From Bacillus gaemokensis (GTDB lineage Bacteria > Bacillota > Bacilli > Bacillales > Bacillaceae_G), in the NCBI RefSeq assembly GCF_001590835.1, contig NZ_LTAQ01000002.1:107812-171811 (forward strand): a stretch of 64,000 nucleotides of DNA, given 5' to 3'. Positions 34,412 through 43,688 of this stretch are shown here, piece by piece. Within the stretch, counting starts at the first letter, position 1. The number at the start of each line of letters is the position of its first letter. The notes beneath the pieces are model-generated. The model saw nothing but the letters and a program-made list of their open reading frames with translations. It was not told where the DNA came from and made no database searches. A program made the position numbers and the translations under genes.

Positions 34412-34600
34412 ATATATATATCCATTTTTATTTTCCAACATATAAGTCGCTGCTGTGAAGGAGAAAAGGTGACTTGCACTCGTTTTCTCTCTTTGTTTTA
34501 ACTTTGCATGGGGCTAAAAAAAGCCCTGACCGCTTCTATCCATGAACGGATTCTCTCTACCACCTAAAAAGCAAGGTTTTATTTTGGTTTTTCAATTTAT
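34412..34600 (+). repeat. family 2 repeat, copy 2
   Basis: It matches 23916-24095 block by block. Stems GAGAAAA/TTTTCTC, GGGC/GCCC and ATCC/GGAT can form. It fills the gap between gabT and gabR. With respect to those genes it is on the opposite strand, whereas copy 1 is in sense with nupG. Confidence 0.8.
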
Positions 34601-34610
34601 ATTCTATTAT

Positions 34611-35972
34611 TTACACACGAGCTATATCCGCTTGCTCATAACAAGCTTGCAGAGAATCTTCAATAATCGCAAGTCCCTCCTCTAATTGTTCATCCGTAAT
34701 CACTAGTGGCATTAATACGCGAACTACATTCCCGTATGTTCCCGCAGATAATAAGAGTAATCCACGCTTATTTGCTTCTGCACATAAATCTGCTGTTAAT
34801 GCTTTATCAGGATCTTTTTTTGTACGATCTTTAACAAGTTCAAATGCACACATTGCTCCTAAACCACGCACATCACCAATACAGTTATATTTGTTTTTCA
34901 TCTCTTCAAATCGATTCATTACGACTTTTCCTATATGGACAGCTCGATCATTTAATTTTTCTTTTTCTATTACATCAAGAACAGCTAACGCTGCAGCACA
35001 TCCTAATGGGCTTCCAGCATATGTTCCACCTAATTCTCCTGGGGCTGATTCATTCATAATTTCTTTTCGGCCAATAACACCGCTAATTGGTACTCCTGCT
35101 CCTAATGATTTTGAAACAGTAATTAAATCTGGAACTACATCATAATGATCAATTGCAAAATATTTTCCAGTACGGCTAAAGCCAGTTTGAATTTCGTCAG
35201 CTACGAACAAAATGCCATGTTCAGAACAAAGACGGCGTACTTCCTGTACAAATGTTTTGCTTGGAACAATAAAACCACCTTCACCTTGAACAGGCTCCAT
35301 GACAACCGCTGCTATGGTTTCCGGGGCAACTTCTGATATTAAAAAGCTCTTAAATTCTTCAATCATAAAGTTATCGTATTGTTCTTCTGTTAACCCTTCT
35401 GGACGACGGTATTCATATGGAAATGGTGCTTTATATACTTCCGAGGCAAATGGACCGAATCCAAATTTATAAGGTTTTACTTTACTAGTCATTGTCATAG
35501 TCATCAATGTCCGACCATGAAATCCTTTTGAAAATGCAATAATACCAGGTCGTTTCGTATATTTACGGGCAATTTTCACAGCATTTTCAACTGCTTCAGC
35601 ACCGCTATTTAAAAATAGTACTTGTTTCTCAAAACTTCCAGGCGCTAACGCAGCAAGCTTCTCTGCTAATTCAATATACGGCTCATACATCATGACATTA
35701 AAACCAGTATGGATATATTGGTCTACTTGTTTATGAATCGCTTCTTTCACAGCAGGATGACAATGTCCAACGTTAATCGTTCCAATTGCTCCTGCAAAAT
35801 CGATAAATTGATTTCCATCTACATCTGTCACAAGCGCACCATCGGCTGACTGTACGAATGTTGAAATACCATTACTAACGCCCCGTGGCACAATATTTTG
35901 ACGGCGTTCTAGCAAAGAAGCTGCTTTTGGCCCTGGAATTTGTTCATTTACTTTAGCAAATTTTGTATTCAT
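34611..35972 (-). CDS. gabT: 4-aminobutyrate aminotransferase
   Basis: This class III, PLP-dependent aminotransferase has 453 residues. It has G-S-A-V-N-like N-S-G-A-E-A-V-E-N-A near 120 for the phosphate site, F-H-G-R-T near 150 and V-A-D-E-I-Q-T-G near 250. The PLP lysine lies in T-V-S-K-S-L-G-A-G near 280. It transfers the amino group of GABA to 2-oxoglutarate. The ATG at 35972 (M-N-T-K-F) follows GGGAG at 6 nt; an ATG 12 bp upstream overlaps the site. A sigma-54 promoter lies about 40 bp upstream. Confidence 0.93.
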   Translation of the reverse strand: MNTKFAKVNEQIPGPKAASLLERRQNIVPRGVSNGISTFVQSADGALVTDVDGNQFIDFAGAIGTINVGHCHPAVKEAIHKQVDQYIHTGFNVMMYEPYIELAEKLAALAPGSFEKQVLFLNSGAEAVENAVKIARKYTKRPGIIAFSKGFHGRTLMTMTMTSKVKPYKFGFGPFASEVYKAPFPYEYRRPEGLTEEQYDNFMIEEFKSFLISEVAPETIAAVVMEPVQGEGGFIVPSKTFVQEVRRLCSEHGILFVADEIQTGFSRTGKYFAIDHYDVVPDLITVSKSLGAGVPISGVIGRKEIMNESAPGELGGTYAGSPLGCAAALAVLDVIEKEKLNDRAVHIGKVVMNRFEEMKNKYNCIGDVRGLGAMCAFELVKDRTKKDPDKALTADLCAEANKRGLLLLSAGTYGNVVRVLMPLVITDEQLEEGLAIIEDSLQACYEQADIARV

Positions 35973-36013
35973 CGTTTCTCCCATCCTTTTTATGCTATTT
36001 CTTTTTTCTATAT

Positions 36014-36030
36014 TGCAAGTTGTATGCCAA
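36014..36030 (-). promoter_or_regulatory. sigma-54 (-24/-12) promoter of gabT
   Basis: On the minus strand TTGGCATACAACTTGCA has the GG and GC dinucleotides exactly 10 bp apart, as in the TTGGCAC-N5-TTGCA consensus. Confidence 0.88.
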
Positions 36031-36073
36031 CTTATAAATGCGGTGATCTTCTACTCTTCTCAGTATTTTCCCA

Positions 36074-36122
36074 TAAAAAATAAGTCTACGAAGACTCATA
36101 CCAAGTCTTTATAGACTTATTT
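36074..36122. terminator. terminator of the HAD gene
   Basis: AAAATAAGTCTA and TAGACTTATTTT outer arms enclose an inner pairing (AGACT/AGTCT), with T-rich flanks. Confidence 0.75.
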
Positions 36123-36125
36123 TAT

Positions 36126-36872
36126 TTATATATTTGACTTCTCTTGTTCCCAGATAAACTCACCAGAGCTCGAAATAAAATCACCTACAGAATCTATTAC
36201 AAGGTCGGCAAGGGGGGCCAATGTTTGACGATCTCCCGTCCCAGAAAGAACTCCAATCGCATAACAATCACCACTATTTTTTGCTAAATGTAAATCAGTT
36301 GGTGTATCTCCAACCACCGCTACTTCCGATGAATCCAAACTAAACTTCTCGCAAAACGCTTCTACAATTTGTTTATCAGGTTTTTGCGCTGGAAATGTAT
36401 CTGAAGCTACAATACAGTCAAAAAAACTCTCTAATTGATATTGCTTTAAAAACAATTCTGTTGGTGCAAAATCATCAGCTGTCACAACTCCTAAAATGAA
36501 CCCCTTATCTTTCAATGTTTGTAAAACTTTCGGCAAATCTGCTGTCATTCTCATATGTGAACGATGTTCGTACATAAGAGTAAATAACTTCTCACTTACC
36601 CAATGATGCATATCAGACTCTTTAACAGATGATATATATTTGCACAAGGCTTGTGCCACATCAAGACTGGTTCCAGACGCTAATGCACTACGCGGATGAA
36701 CGAACGTACCCTCAACACCAATTTCTTTCAAAAGAGTTAATTGTAACGATTGTGGTAAATGATATAGTTCTACAAGTTCAGCTACAAGCTCTTCCGCTAC
36801 TTTTATCCAAATTGAATGAAAATCCATTAATGTCCCATCTTTATCAAATAATATCGCTTTTACCTTCTCCAT
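36126..36872 (-). CDS. HAD-superfamily phosphatase (phosphoglycolate-phosphatase-like)
   Basis: The nucleophile motif L-F-D-K-D-G-T-L-M-D-F lies at residues 7-17. The helical cap follows, then V-V-T-A-D-D near 130, K-P-D-K near 170 and V-V-G-D-T-P-T-D near 195, giving all four HAD motifs. The 248 residues fit subfamily IA. The substrate is unknown. The ATG follows AAAGGTAGG. It lies alone between dagK and gabT; co-transcription with dagK is unlikely because a hairpin overlaps the dagK end. Confidence 0.88.
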   Translation of the reverse strand: MEKVKAILFDKDGTLMDFHSIWIKVAEELVAELVELYHLPQSLQLTLLKEIGVEGTFVHPRSALASGTSLDVAQALCKYISSVKESDMHHWVSEKLFTLMYEHRSHMRMTADLPKVLQTLKDKGFILGVVTADDFAPTELFLKQYQLESFFDCIVASDTFPAQKPDKQIVEAFCEKFSLDSSEVAVVGDTPTDLHLAKNSGDCYAIGVLSGTGDRQTLAPLADLVIDSVGDFISSSGEFIWEQEKSNI

Positions 36873-36990
36873 AACATCCTACCTTTCGGTTCTTCTTCCA
36901 TTCAGTGTAGCAAGAAAATATGGATGTAAGATGAACGAATTGTAAAAATACCATGAAAATCAAACTAACTTCCAATTTACAATTAGCAAA

Positions 36991-37016
36991 AAAGGATGCC
37001 TTATAGGACATCCTCT
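36991..37016 (-). terminator. terminator overlapping the dagK stop
   Basis: GAGGATGTCC and GGCATCC arms, then TTTTTTGC on the minus strand. Confidence 0.6.
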
Positions 37017-37906
37017 TTATGTTCTGGAACAAATAGTTCCAGACAATGATATATATTTTCAAATTCCATCGGTGCGTCTCCACCATATTCACCATCAAGA
37101 TTAATCATTAGTTTATCAGGTGAATGAACCTTAATACGATTCGCTTGTGTATATAAAACTTTTGGGTTATTAATATGTTCACCGCGCTGCGCTTGTGTTG
37201 CCGCTTTAATTAAATCAGCAATCGAACCTTTTTTCAGCACTAGTAAATCAAATAAACCATCATTAATAGACGCATACGGAGCAACCTTCTCAAATCCACC
37301 TACAGAGCATGTATTTGTTATTAAAAACATCGTAATCTCTTCTTGCATTAACTTTCCATCATACTCAATTTCAACATACGTTGGATGTAATGATGGTAGC
37401 ATTTCAATACCTTTTAAATAATACGCAAGTTGTCCAAGTACTGTTTTCAGCTTACTTGGCACTTCATATGTTAATTCTGTAATACGTCCGCCACCAGCAA
37501 TGTTAATAAAATATGTATCGTTCGCTCTACCAAGGTCTAGCGGAACAGTCTTACCCTCACAAATAATCTCTGCCGCCTCTTCAATAGAACGAGGCACACC
37601 GATTGCACGTGCAAAATCATTTGTCGTTCCAACAGGAATGATACCGAACTTCGGACGATGTTCATGTCCTACTAAACCATTTACCACTTCATTTAACGTC
37701 CCATCGCCACCTGCTGCGATGACAACATCAAACTCACGATCCGCAGCTTGCCTCGCGGCTACAGTCGCATCTCCAGGACCAGTTGTCGCATGACAAGATG
37801 TTTCATATCCAGCTTGTTCTAATTTTTGCAGTACTTCTGGTAAACTCTTTTTAAATAACTCACGACCAGAAGTAGGGTTATAAATTATTCTCGCTCGCTT
37901 CATCAT
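37001..37906 (-). CDS. dagK: diacylglycerol kinase (YerQ/DgkB type)
   Basis: The soluble 301-residue lipid kinase has the family signature G-G-D-G-T-L-N-E-V-V-N-G-L near residues 66-78. N-P-T-S-G-R lies at the start (residues 10-15) and G-T-T-N-D-F-A-R-A near 100. It returns diacylglycerol from lipoteichoic acid synthesis to phosphatidic acid. Two adjacent ATGs (37906 and 37903) are possible, and the ribosome site is weak. Its place between gatB and rlmCD matches B. subtilis. Confidence 0.92.
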   Translation of the reverse strand: MMKRARIIYNPTSGRELFKKSLPEVLQKLEQAGYETSCHATTGPGDATVAARQAADREFDVVIAAGGDGTLNEVVNGLVGHEHRPKFGIIPVGTTNDFARAIGVPRSIEEAAEIICEGKTVPLDLGRANDTYFINIAGGGRITELTYEVPSKLKTVLGQLAYYLKGIEMLPSLHPTYVEIEYDGKLMQEEITMFLITNTCSVGGFEKVAPYASINDGLFDLLVLKKGSIADLIKAATQAQRGEHINNPKVLYTQANRIKVHSPDKLMINLDGEYGGDAPMEFENIYHCLELFVPEHKEDVL

Positions 37907-38010
37907 TCATTAGCACAGGAAAATCCTCATTCATCATTCATAGAAAAAGAATATACCGAACCTTTCTTCAGCGTTCCTATGCCTACCTCCTCTCATCTCC
38001 ATATCCTTCT

Positions 38011-38110
38011 TTTATCCCATCTAAAAGGACAAGTAAGAACCCGGATTCATATAGCTTTCCATCAGCAGAGATATAAGAAAAAATCCACCAATAAAAGTTT
38101 TGCTTTATCC
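38011..38110 (-). repeat. dispersed repeat family 1, copy D (diverged)
   Basis: TTTATCCCATCTAAAAGGACAAGTAAGA corresponds to the TTTATCCCGCATTAACGGACAGTAAGA end of copy B. The other end, CCACCAATAAAAGTTTTGCTTTAT, matches CCACTGATTAAAGTTTCACTTTAT. The middle differs. Confidence 0.55.
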
Positions 38111-38297
38111 AGCTAAGAAATGTATATCATTTCATTCTTCATATTACTTTCTGTTTCTTTCATAAAAAATAGTAGTTAGCAATTATCAATTATTTCACGA
38201 GATGAAAAAACTCTCTATGTCTAGATTTATCATTATTCCCACCTTTTTGCAACTATCATACCATAGTTGCTATACAAACATTTTCTCACATTTGCCA

Positions 38298-38352
38298 GTT
38301 AATCAAACGTTTGTTTAAAGAATTCCTCAATTTAAACAAACGTTTGATTAAC
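38298..38352. repeat. 22-bp perfect inverted repeat with nested CAAACGTTTG palindromes
   Basis: GTTAATCAAACGTTTGTTTAAA (38298-38319, in two parts GTTAATCAAAC and GTTTGTTTAAA) and its exact complement at 38331-38352 flank an 11-bp GAATTCCTCAA centre. Each arm itself contains the 10-bp palindrome CAAACGTTTG. Confidence 0.9.
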
Positions 38353-38356
38353 TCAG

Positions 38357-38386
38357 AAAAAACACCCAAATATGGGTGCTTTCTCT
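38357..38386 (+). terminator. terminator-like hairpin
   Basis: AACACCCA and TGGGTGCTT arms around AATA, then TCTCTGTTT. Confidence 0.6.
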
Positions 38387-38423
38387 GTTTAATCTTTATT
38401 ATTTGATAGCTGTTTTATCCAGC

Positions 38424-38531
38424 TCCAGTGGCTAGAACAGTCAGTCTTTTCGCCTCCTCCGACGAAGCAAAAAGCGCTTCTCTGTCGAAAGCTCTAACGC
38501 CTTCCTGTTCTAATCGAGCCACCTCCGCTTT
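38424..38531. other. candidate structured RNA or repeat element
   Basis: The outer arms CCAGTGGC(TA)GAACAG and CTGTTCTA..GAGCCAC enclose an inner hairpin CGACGAAGC-AAAAA-GCGCTTC..GTCG. G+C content is above the surroundings and there is no open frame. Its orientation is undetermined. On the minus strand it lies downstream of gatB. Confidence 0.5.
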
Positions 38532-38578
38532 TCTTTATTATCTAGCTCTACCTCCTAGCCCTTCACGTCTAAGAACCT

Positions 38579-38617
38579 TCCACACAAGAAAGTAAAAATC
38601 ACTTTCTGTGTGAAAGA
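38579..38617. terminator. strong hairpin downstream of gatB
   Basis: TTCCACACAAGAAAGT and ACTTTCTGTGTGAA arms flank AAAAATC. It is probably a transcript end for gatCAB or a processing hairpin; the T run is weak. Confidence 0.55.
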
Positions 38618-38660
38618 CCCTTAGCCATCAGGCCTAAACAGTCGGCTTCGCTTTTCTTTA

Positions 38661-40091
38661 TTATCGCTTGTTGATTTCTTCAAGCAAGATTTTGTTAACA
38701 AGTGGTGGGTTGGCTTGTCCTTTTGTTGCTTTCATAATTTGACCAACTAAGAAGCCAATTGCACGGTCTTTACCGTTTTTAAAGTCTTCAATAGATTGTT
38801 CATTATTATCAAGAATTTCTGTTACGATCTTACGAAGTGTGCCTTCGTCAGAAATTTGAACAAGACCTTTTGCTTTAACGATTTCTTCTGGGTCTCCACC
38901 TTTTTCAATTAATTCGTTAAATACTTTTTTCGCAATCTTAGACGAAATTGTACCTTTTTCAATTAATTGAACCATTTTAGATAGACCAGCTGGCGTTAAT
39001 GCTACGTCTTTTAATTCTTTTTGTTGTTTGTTTAAGTATGCAAGTACTTCACCCATTAACCAGTTTGATGTTAATTTCGCATCTGCACCGTCTGCAACTG
39101 TTGCTTCAAAGAAATCAGACATCTCTTTTGTTAACGTTAATACGTGTGCATCATAAGCTGGTAAGCCAAGCTCTTCAACATAACGTACTTTACGAGCATC
39201 TGGAAGCTCTGGGATAGAAGTACGAATGCGCTCTTTCCACTCATCATCGATGTAAAGTTCAACTAAGTCTGGCTCCGGGAAGTAACGGTAGTCGTCAGAT
39301 CCTTCTTTTACACGCATTAAGATTGTTTTCTTTGTTGCTTCATCATAACGGCGTGTTTCTTGTTGAATGATACCACCAGATAATAATTCTTTTTCTTGGC
39401 GTACTTGCTCATGCTCAAGACCTTTTTGCACGTAAGCAAATGAGTTTAAGTTTTTCAACTCCGCTTTAGTACCAAATTTCTCTTGTCCAACTGGACGAAG
39501 GGAAATGTTTGCATCACAGCGAAGAGAACCCTCTTCCATCTTACAGTCAGATACGCCTGTATATTGAATGATAGATTTTAATTTTTCTAAGTATGCATAC
39601 GCTTCTTCTGGTGTACGCATATCTGGCTCAGATACGATCTCAATTAATGGCATACCTTGACGATTATAGTCCACTAATGAGTAACCTTCACTTGTATGCG
39701 TTGATTTACCTGCATCTTCTTCTAAGTGAAGACGTGTAATACCGATGCGTTTCTTTTTGCCGTCTACTTCAATTTCAATCCAACCGTTTTCCCCAATTGG
39801 CTTATCATATTGAGAAATTTGGTATGCTTTCGGATTATCTGGATAGAAATAGTTTTTACGGTCAAACTTTGTTTCTGTTGCGATTTCACAGTTTAATGCC
39901 ATTGCAGCTTTCATTGCAAAGTTAACTGCTTCTTTATTTAGAGTTGGAAGCACCCCAGGATATCCTAAGTCAATTACACTTGTTTGTGTATTTGGATCCG
40001 CTCCGAATTCTGTTGGACTCGCAGAGAAAATTTTCGAATTTGTTTTTAACTCAACGTGAACCTCTAAACCGATAATTGTTTCTAAATTCAT
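38661..40091 (-). CDS. gatB: Asp-tRNA(Asn)/Glu-tRNA(Gln) amidotransferase subunit B
   Basis: The 476-residue subunit binds the misacylated tRNA and activates it with ATP. It opens with the family string [10 protein letters not shown] near residue 5. [11 protein letters not shown] near 84 and S-L-R-C-D-A-N-I-S near 190 follow, and a C-terminal YqeY-like helical domain ends F-L-V-G-Q-I-M-K. It lies 14 bp after gatA, completing the gatC-gatA-gatB operon. Confidence 0.97.
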   Translation of the reverse strand: MNLETIIGLEVHVELKTNSKIFSASPTEFGADPNTQTSVIDLGYPGVLPTLNKEAVNFAMKAAMALNCEIATETKFDRKNYFYPDNPKAYQISQYDKPIGENGWIEIEVDGKKKRIGITRLHLEEDAGKSTHTSEGYSLVDYNRQGMPLIEIVSEPDMRTPEEAYAYLEKLKSIIQYTGVSDCKMEEGSLRCDANISLRPVGQEKFGTKAELKNLNSFAYVQKGLEHEQVRQEKELLSGGIIQQETRRYDEATKKTILMRVKEGSDDYRYFPEPDLVELYIDDEWKERIRTSIPELPDARKVRYVEELGLPAYDAHVLTLTKEMSDFFEATVADGADAKLTSNWLMGEVLAYLNKQQKELKDVALTPAGLSKMVQLIEKGTISSKIAKKVFNELIEKGGDPEEIVKAKGLVQISDEGTLRKIVTEILDNNEQSIEDFKNGKDRAIGFLVGQIMKATKGQANPPLVNKILLEEINKR

Positions 40092-40105
40092 CTATGCTCG
40101 CCTCC

Positions 40106-41563
40106 TTACAGACTTGCTTTTTTTGTATGATAATCTGTTGCTTGCTCAAATGCATGTGCAACGCGGTAAATTGTAGCTTCATCGAAGTGTTTACCAATAA
40201 TTTGTAAACCAAGTGGCATGTTGCCTGCACCGAATCCACATGGAATAGAAATTGCTGGAACACCTGCTAAGTTTACTGGAATTGTTAAAATATCGTTTGC
40301 GTACATTGTCATTGGATCGTCTACTTTTTCGCCTACTTTGAATGCTGGAGTTGGCGTTGTTGGTCCAATAATAACATCGTAATTAGCAAATACATTATCA
40401 AAGTCATTTTTAATTAATGTACGTACTTGTTGTGCTTTTTTGTAATATGCGTCATAGTAACCAGAACTAAGCGCAAATGTACCAAGCATAATACGACGTT
40501 TTACTTCATCACCGAAACCTTCGCTACGCGTGTTCTTATAAAGGTCTAATAAGTTATTCACATTGTCAGAGCGAACGCCATAGCGTACGCCATCAAAGCG
40601 TGAAAGGTTAGCAGATGCTTCAGAAGAAGATAATAAGTAATACGTTGCTAGAGCGTATTTAGAGTGTGGAAGAGATACTTCCTCCCAAGTTGCTCCCATG
40701 CCTTCTAATACTTTTAACGCAGCTAGTACTGACTCACGAGCTTCTTCGCCAACACCTTCGCCTAAGTATTCTTTTGGCACAGCAATGCGTAAACCTTTTA
40801 CATCGCCTGTTAAACCAGCTAAGTAATTACCTACTTCAACATTTGCAGAAGTTGTATCCATGCGGTCAACACCTGAAATAGCTTGTAATAAGTATGCATT
40901 GTCTTCTACTGTACGTGTAATCGGTCCGATTTGGTCAAGAGAAGATGCAAATGCAACTAAACCAAAGCGAGATACACGTCCGTAAGTTGGTTTCAAACCA
41001 ACAACGCCGCAATATGCAGCTGGTTGACGGATAGAACCACCTGTATCAGATCCTAAAGAGAATAGTACTTCTCCTGCCGCTACTGCTGCTGCAGAGCCAC
41101 CACTAGATCCACCCGGAACATAATCTAAATTCCATGGGTTTTTCGTATCATAGAAACCAGAGTTTTCATTGGAAGAACCCATTGCAAACTCGTCCATGTT
41201 TAATTTACCGATTGTAATTGTGTCAGCAGCTTTTAGCTTTTTCACAACTGTCGCATCATAAATTGGATCGAAGTTTGCTAACATCTTGCTCGCACAAGTT
41301 GTACGAAGACCGTTTGTTACAATGTTATCTTTCACACCAATTGGCATACCGAATAGTAAACCGTTATCTTCAGCACCAATCTTCGCATCTAATTCTTTCG
41401 CTTTCGCACGTGCGTTTTCCTCATCTAATGTAAGAAAAGCTTTTACGTTATCTTCAACATCCGCAATACGCTTGTATGACTCTTCTACTAAATCCGTAAC
41501 GGAAATTTCTTTGTTGTTTAATTTCTTATGTAACTCTGATACGGAATGATCAAATAATGGCAT
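40106..41563 (-). CDS. gatA: Asp/Glu-tRNA amidotransferase subunit A
   Basis: This amidase-signature enzyme releases ammonia from glutamine. The Ser-cisSer-Lys triad is visible: Lys in I-G-V-K-D-N-I near 79, Ser in G-G-S-S-G-G-S-A near 154 and Ser in G-S-D-T-G-G-S-I-R near 178. It has 485 residues, the standard length. The start follows GAGGGG at 7 nt and lies 15 bp after gatC. Confidence 0.97.
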   Translation of the reverse strand: MPLFDHSVSELHKKLNNKEISVTDLVEESYKRIADVEDNVKAFLTLDEENARAKAKELDAKIGAEDNGLLFGMPIGVKDNIVTNGLRTTCASKMLANFDPIYDATVVKKLKAADTITIGKLNMDEFAMGSSNENSGFYDTKNPWNLDYVPGGSSGGSAAAVAAGEVLFSLGSDTGGSIRQPAAYCGVVGLKPTYGRVSRFGLVAFASSLDQIGPITRTVEDNAYLLQAISGVDRMDTTSANVEVGNYLAGLTGDVKGLRIAVPKEYLGEGVGEEARESVLAALKVLEGMGATWEEVSLPHSKYALATYYLLSSSEASANLSRFDGVRYGVRSDNVNNLLDLYKNTRSEGFGDEVKRRIMLGTFALSSGYYDAYYKKAQQVRTLIKNDFDNVFANYDVIIGPTTPTPAFKVGEKVDDPMTMYANDILTIPVNLAGVPAISIPCGFGAGNMPLGLQIIGKHFDEATIYRVAHAFEQATDYHTKKASL

Positions 41564-41578
41564 CGAAATTCCCCTCCT

Positions 41579-41869
41579 CTATTCTAATACTGCTGGAACA
41601 CGGATTTGATTATCTTTGTGATCCGGTGCATTTTTTAATACTTCTTCAACTGGTAAACCTTTTTCTGGTACATCTTCACGCATAATATTTTTCATATCTA
41701 ATACGTGAGTTGTAGGCTTTACATTTGTTGTATCTAATTCATTTAACTGCTCTGCAAATGTAACAATTGCATCGAGTTGTTTTTGAAATTTTTCTGCTTC
41801 TTGATCTGTAATTGCAAGACGTGCTAAATGCGCTACATGCTTTACATTTTCAACGGAAATTCTTGACAC
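41579..41869 (-). CDS. gatC: Asp/Glu-tRNA amidotransferase subunit C
   Basis: The 96-residue subunit holds GatA and GatB together. It opens [16 protein letters not shown], the usual GatC start, and ends [15 protein letters not shown] start behind GGAGGTGG is used. It is the first gene of the operon. Confidence 0.96.
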   Translation of the reverse strand: MSRISVENVKHVAHLARLAITDQEAEKFQKQLDAIVTFAEQLNELDTTNVKPTTHVLDMKNIMREDVPEKGLPVEEVLKNAPDHKDNQIRVPAVLE

Positions 41870-41977
41870 GGCTAGGCCACCTCCATAATATATCGTTCAA
41901 TCTACAATACTATTGATGATACCAAATTTTCAGTACTTCAAGCAAGTCAACACACGGCACTTACAGCATTTTTACAT

Positions 41978-42010
41978 AAAAAAGAAAGGCTTCCGCCTTT
42001 CTTTTCCTTT
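41978..42010. terminator. bidirectional terminator
   Basis: GAAAGGC and GCCTTTC arms around TTCC, with A and T runs outside. It lies at the end of the YiaA-like gene and before gatC. Confidence 0.8.
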
Positions 42011-42246
42011 TATTGTTTATCAATCGGTTCTTTTTTTGGTAAACGTTCGTTATCTTCTTCATTATCACGAATTGTTTTTTGCAATACAAAACATGACATC
42101 GTTAAAAATAATGTACCTATTAAATAGTATCCTTTTACACTAAGCGTTTCATCTAATGTATAAATGCCAATTAACATACCAGAAAGCGCACAAACAAACG
42201 AAGTCCATGCTAAAAATGTGAACGCTTGGGTATTTCTTCTCCTCAT
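42010..42246 (-). CDS. small membrane protein, YiaA/YiaB-like
   Basis: The 78-residue protein has two hydrophobic helices (about residues 8-28 and 38-58) and a charged tail D-N-E-E-D-N-E-R. The start F-L-A-W-T-S-F and the two-helix plan recall YiaA/YiaB inner-membrane proteins; the function is unknown. The ATG at 42246 follows AGGGGGAG, while an upstream ATG (42270) has no site. It is transcribed alone. Confidence 0.7.
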   Translation of the reverse strand: MRRRNTQAFTFLAWTSFVCALSGMLIGIYTLDETLSVKGYYLIGTLFLTMSCFVLQKTIRDNEEDNERLPKKEPIDKQ

Positions 42247-42598
42247 TGTTCTCCCCCTTGTTAGCTGCACACCTATTATAGATAAGTATATTACTATTAT
42301 GGATTTTTATGTAAGATATTCTTATCTATTTATTACTCTATCACACACATTTTCTATTATAAAGCGTATTTTTTGTATAATCCGAAAAAATAAAAAGATA
42401 ATTATTTTACATTTATTTCAACTAAACATAGAATAAAAACCAATTTAAAAAAATGCCAAAATACTCGTGGGTTGTTGGAATATTAACGTTTTTAAACTTA
42501 GCGTTATATAATGCAAAAAAAACTTTCTATCTAGCGGAATAGGAAACTCTCCTTTATCACCTCCTAAAAGGGAGGTATTTTGTAGCAAAACTCAGACA
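42247..42598. other. 352-bp gap
   Basis: It is very A+T rich. A plus-strand 29-codon frame (42453-42542) has no ribosome site and is not called. A CACCTCC...GGGAGGT hairpin with a T run lies at 42557-42583. Nothing else stands out. Confidence 0.5.
42557..42583 (+). terminator. terminator-like hairpin
   Basis: CACCTCC and GGGAGGT arms around TAAAA, then ATTTTGT. It points along the plus strand, where no intact gene precedes it. Confidence 0.5.
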
Positions 42599-43454
42599 TT
42601 ATGATTCATCCCCAGATAGTTGTTTCTTTAAATCCTTATCCATTATTTCTATATTTTTACTTTTTTTAAGTTTTTCAATTACATCATCAATCGATTTAGC
42701 ATTAGCACTTAAATAGTCCTTCTTCACTTGTTCTTTGATATCGTTATAGTTCTTTTGTTTGTGTTTAGTAACCTTGATAATATGGTAACCATAATCCGTT
42801 TTCACTGGATTACTGATTGTATCCTCTTGTTGCTTAAATGCAACGTCTGCAAAATCAGCTACCATTTCATCATGCGTAAATTCACCAAGGGCACCGCCTT
42901 TTTCAGCAGAAGTTGTATCTGTGGATTTTTCCTTTGCCAGCTTAGCAAAATCAGCTCCATCATCCAACTGTTGTTTGATTGCAGTTGCTTCTTCTTCCGT
43001 ACTAACCAAAATATGAGATGCTGTCACATATTCATAGTTCGTCTTATTTTCATTATAATAAGCTTTTAGCTTTTTCTCAGACGTCTTGATTCCTTCCGTA
43101 GTAGCCTTTTCTTGAAGCAAGCTTAGCTCCAATTGTTCTTTAAAATCAGCTGTATCAGCATATCCATTACTAGTCAATGCTAATTCAAATTCATCATCTG
43201 ACCCATACTGAGATTTTATTTCATTGAACGCTTTATTTAATTCTTCATTGGAAATTTTATATTTTGTACTCAATAATTTTTCTTTAATTAAACTTTCTAG
43301 CACTGTTGCTCCGTTCGATGTTTTTAGCACCTCATATAAGTCATCTTTTGTAATATTCCCAGCATCCGTTTTTACAATTACTTCACTACCAGAGGATGAG
43401 CCCCCCAGTAGTTAGTGCTAGACTTAAAGATAAAGCTATGATTGTTTTTTTCAT
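42599..43454 (-). pseudogene. prsA: PrsA-like foldase (parvulin PPIase), frameshifted at the signal peptide
   Basis: PrsA lipoproteins fold exported proteins at the outer face of the membrane. An ATG at 43454, behind GGAG, starts M-K-K-T-I-I-A-L-S-L-S-L-A-L-T-T-G. A run of six G (minus strand, 43401-43406) then throws the frame into L-I-L-W-stop. In the next frame G-S-S-S-G-S-E-V-I-V-K-T-D-A-G-N-I-T continues without a break. The parvulin domain follows (T-A-S-H-I-L-V near 130 of the mature part, G-G-A-L-G-E-F, Y-G-Y-H-I-I-K-V). Even in the restored frame the lipobox Cys is Gly. An in-frame ATG at 43330 would give a protein without a signal. Confidence 0.75.
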
Positions 43455-43688
43455 TTTTCCTGTTCTCCGTTCTATGGATATATATATAAATTGCTAATGA
43501 AATTGTTTTTCACTTGTAAATGTAGTGTACTCTCTTTAATTTGACCTAGAGAAACTTGAATAGCCATTTACGATTTGATGAAAAATTGAATGGCAGGTTT
43601 ATCTATAATTAGCTACATCTCTTTTGGCTACGCTTTTGTCGCTGGCAGAAAACATGTACCTAGCCCGGCTGCCGAAATTACTATTTTT

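Larger units (their letters stand above)
37907..38660. other. 754-bp gene-free, structure-rich region
   Basis: Between gatB and dagK there is no credible gene. It holds a diverged family 1 repeat (38011-38110), a 22-bp perfect inverted repeat (38298-38352), a terminator (38357-38386), a long G+C-richer foldable segment (38424-38531) and a strong hairpin (38579-38617). Confidence 0.8.

Noticed and set aside
42453-42542. 29-codon hydrophobic plus-strand frame (M-P-K-Y-S-W...)
   Set aside because: The peptide looks membrane-like, but there is no ribosome site upstream; kept only as a note.
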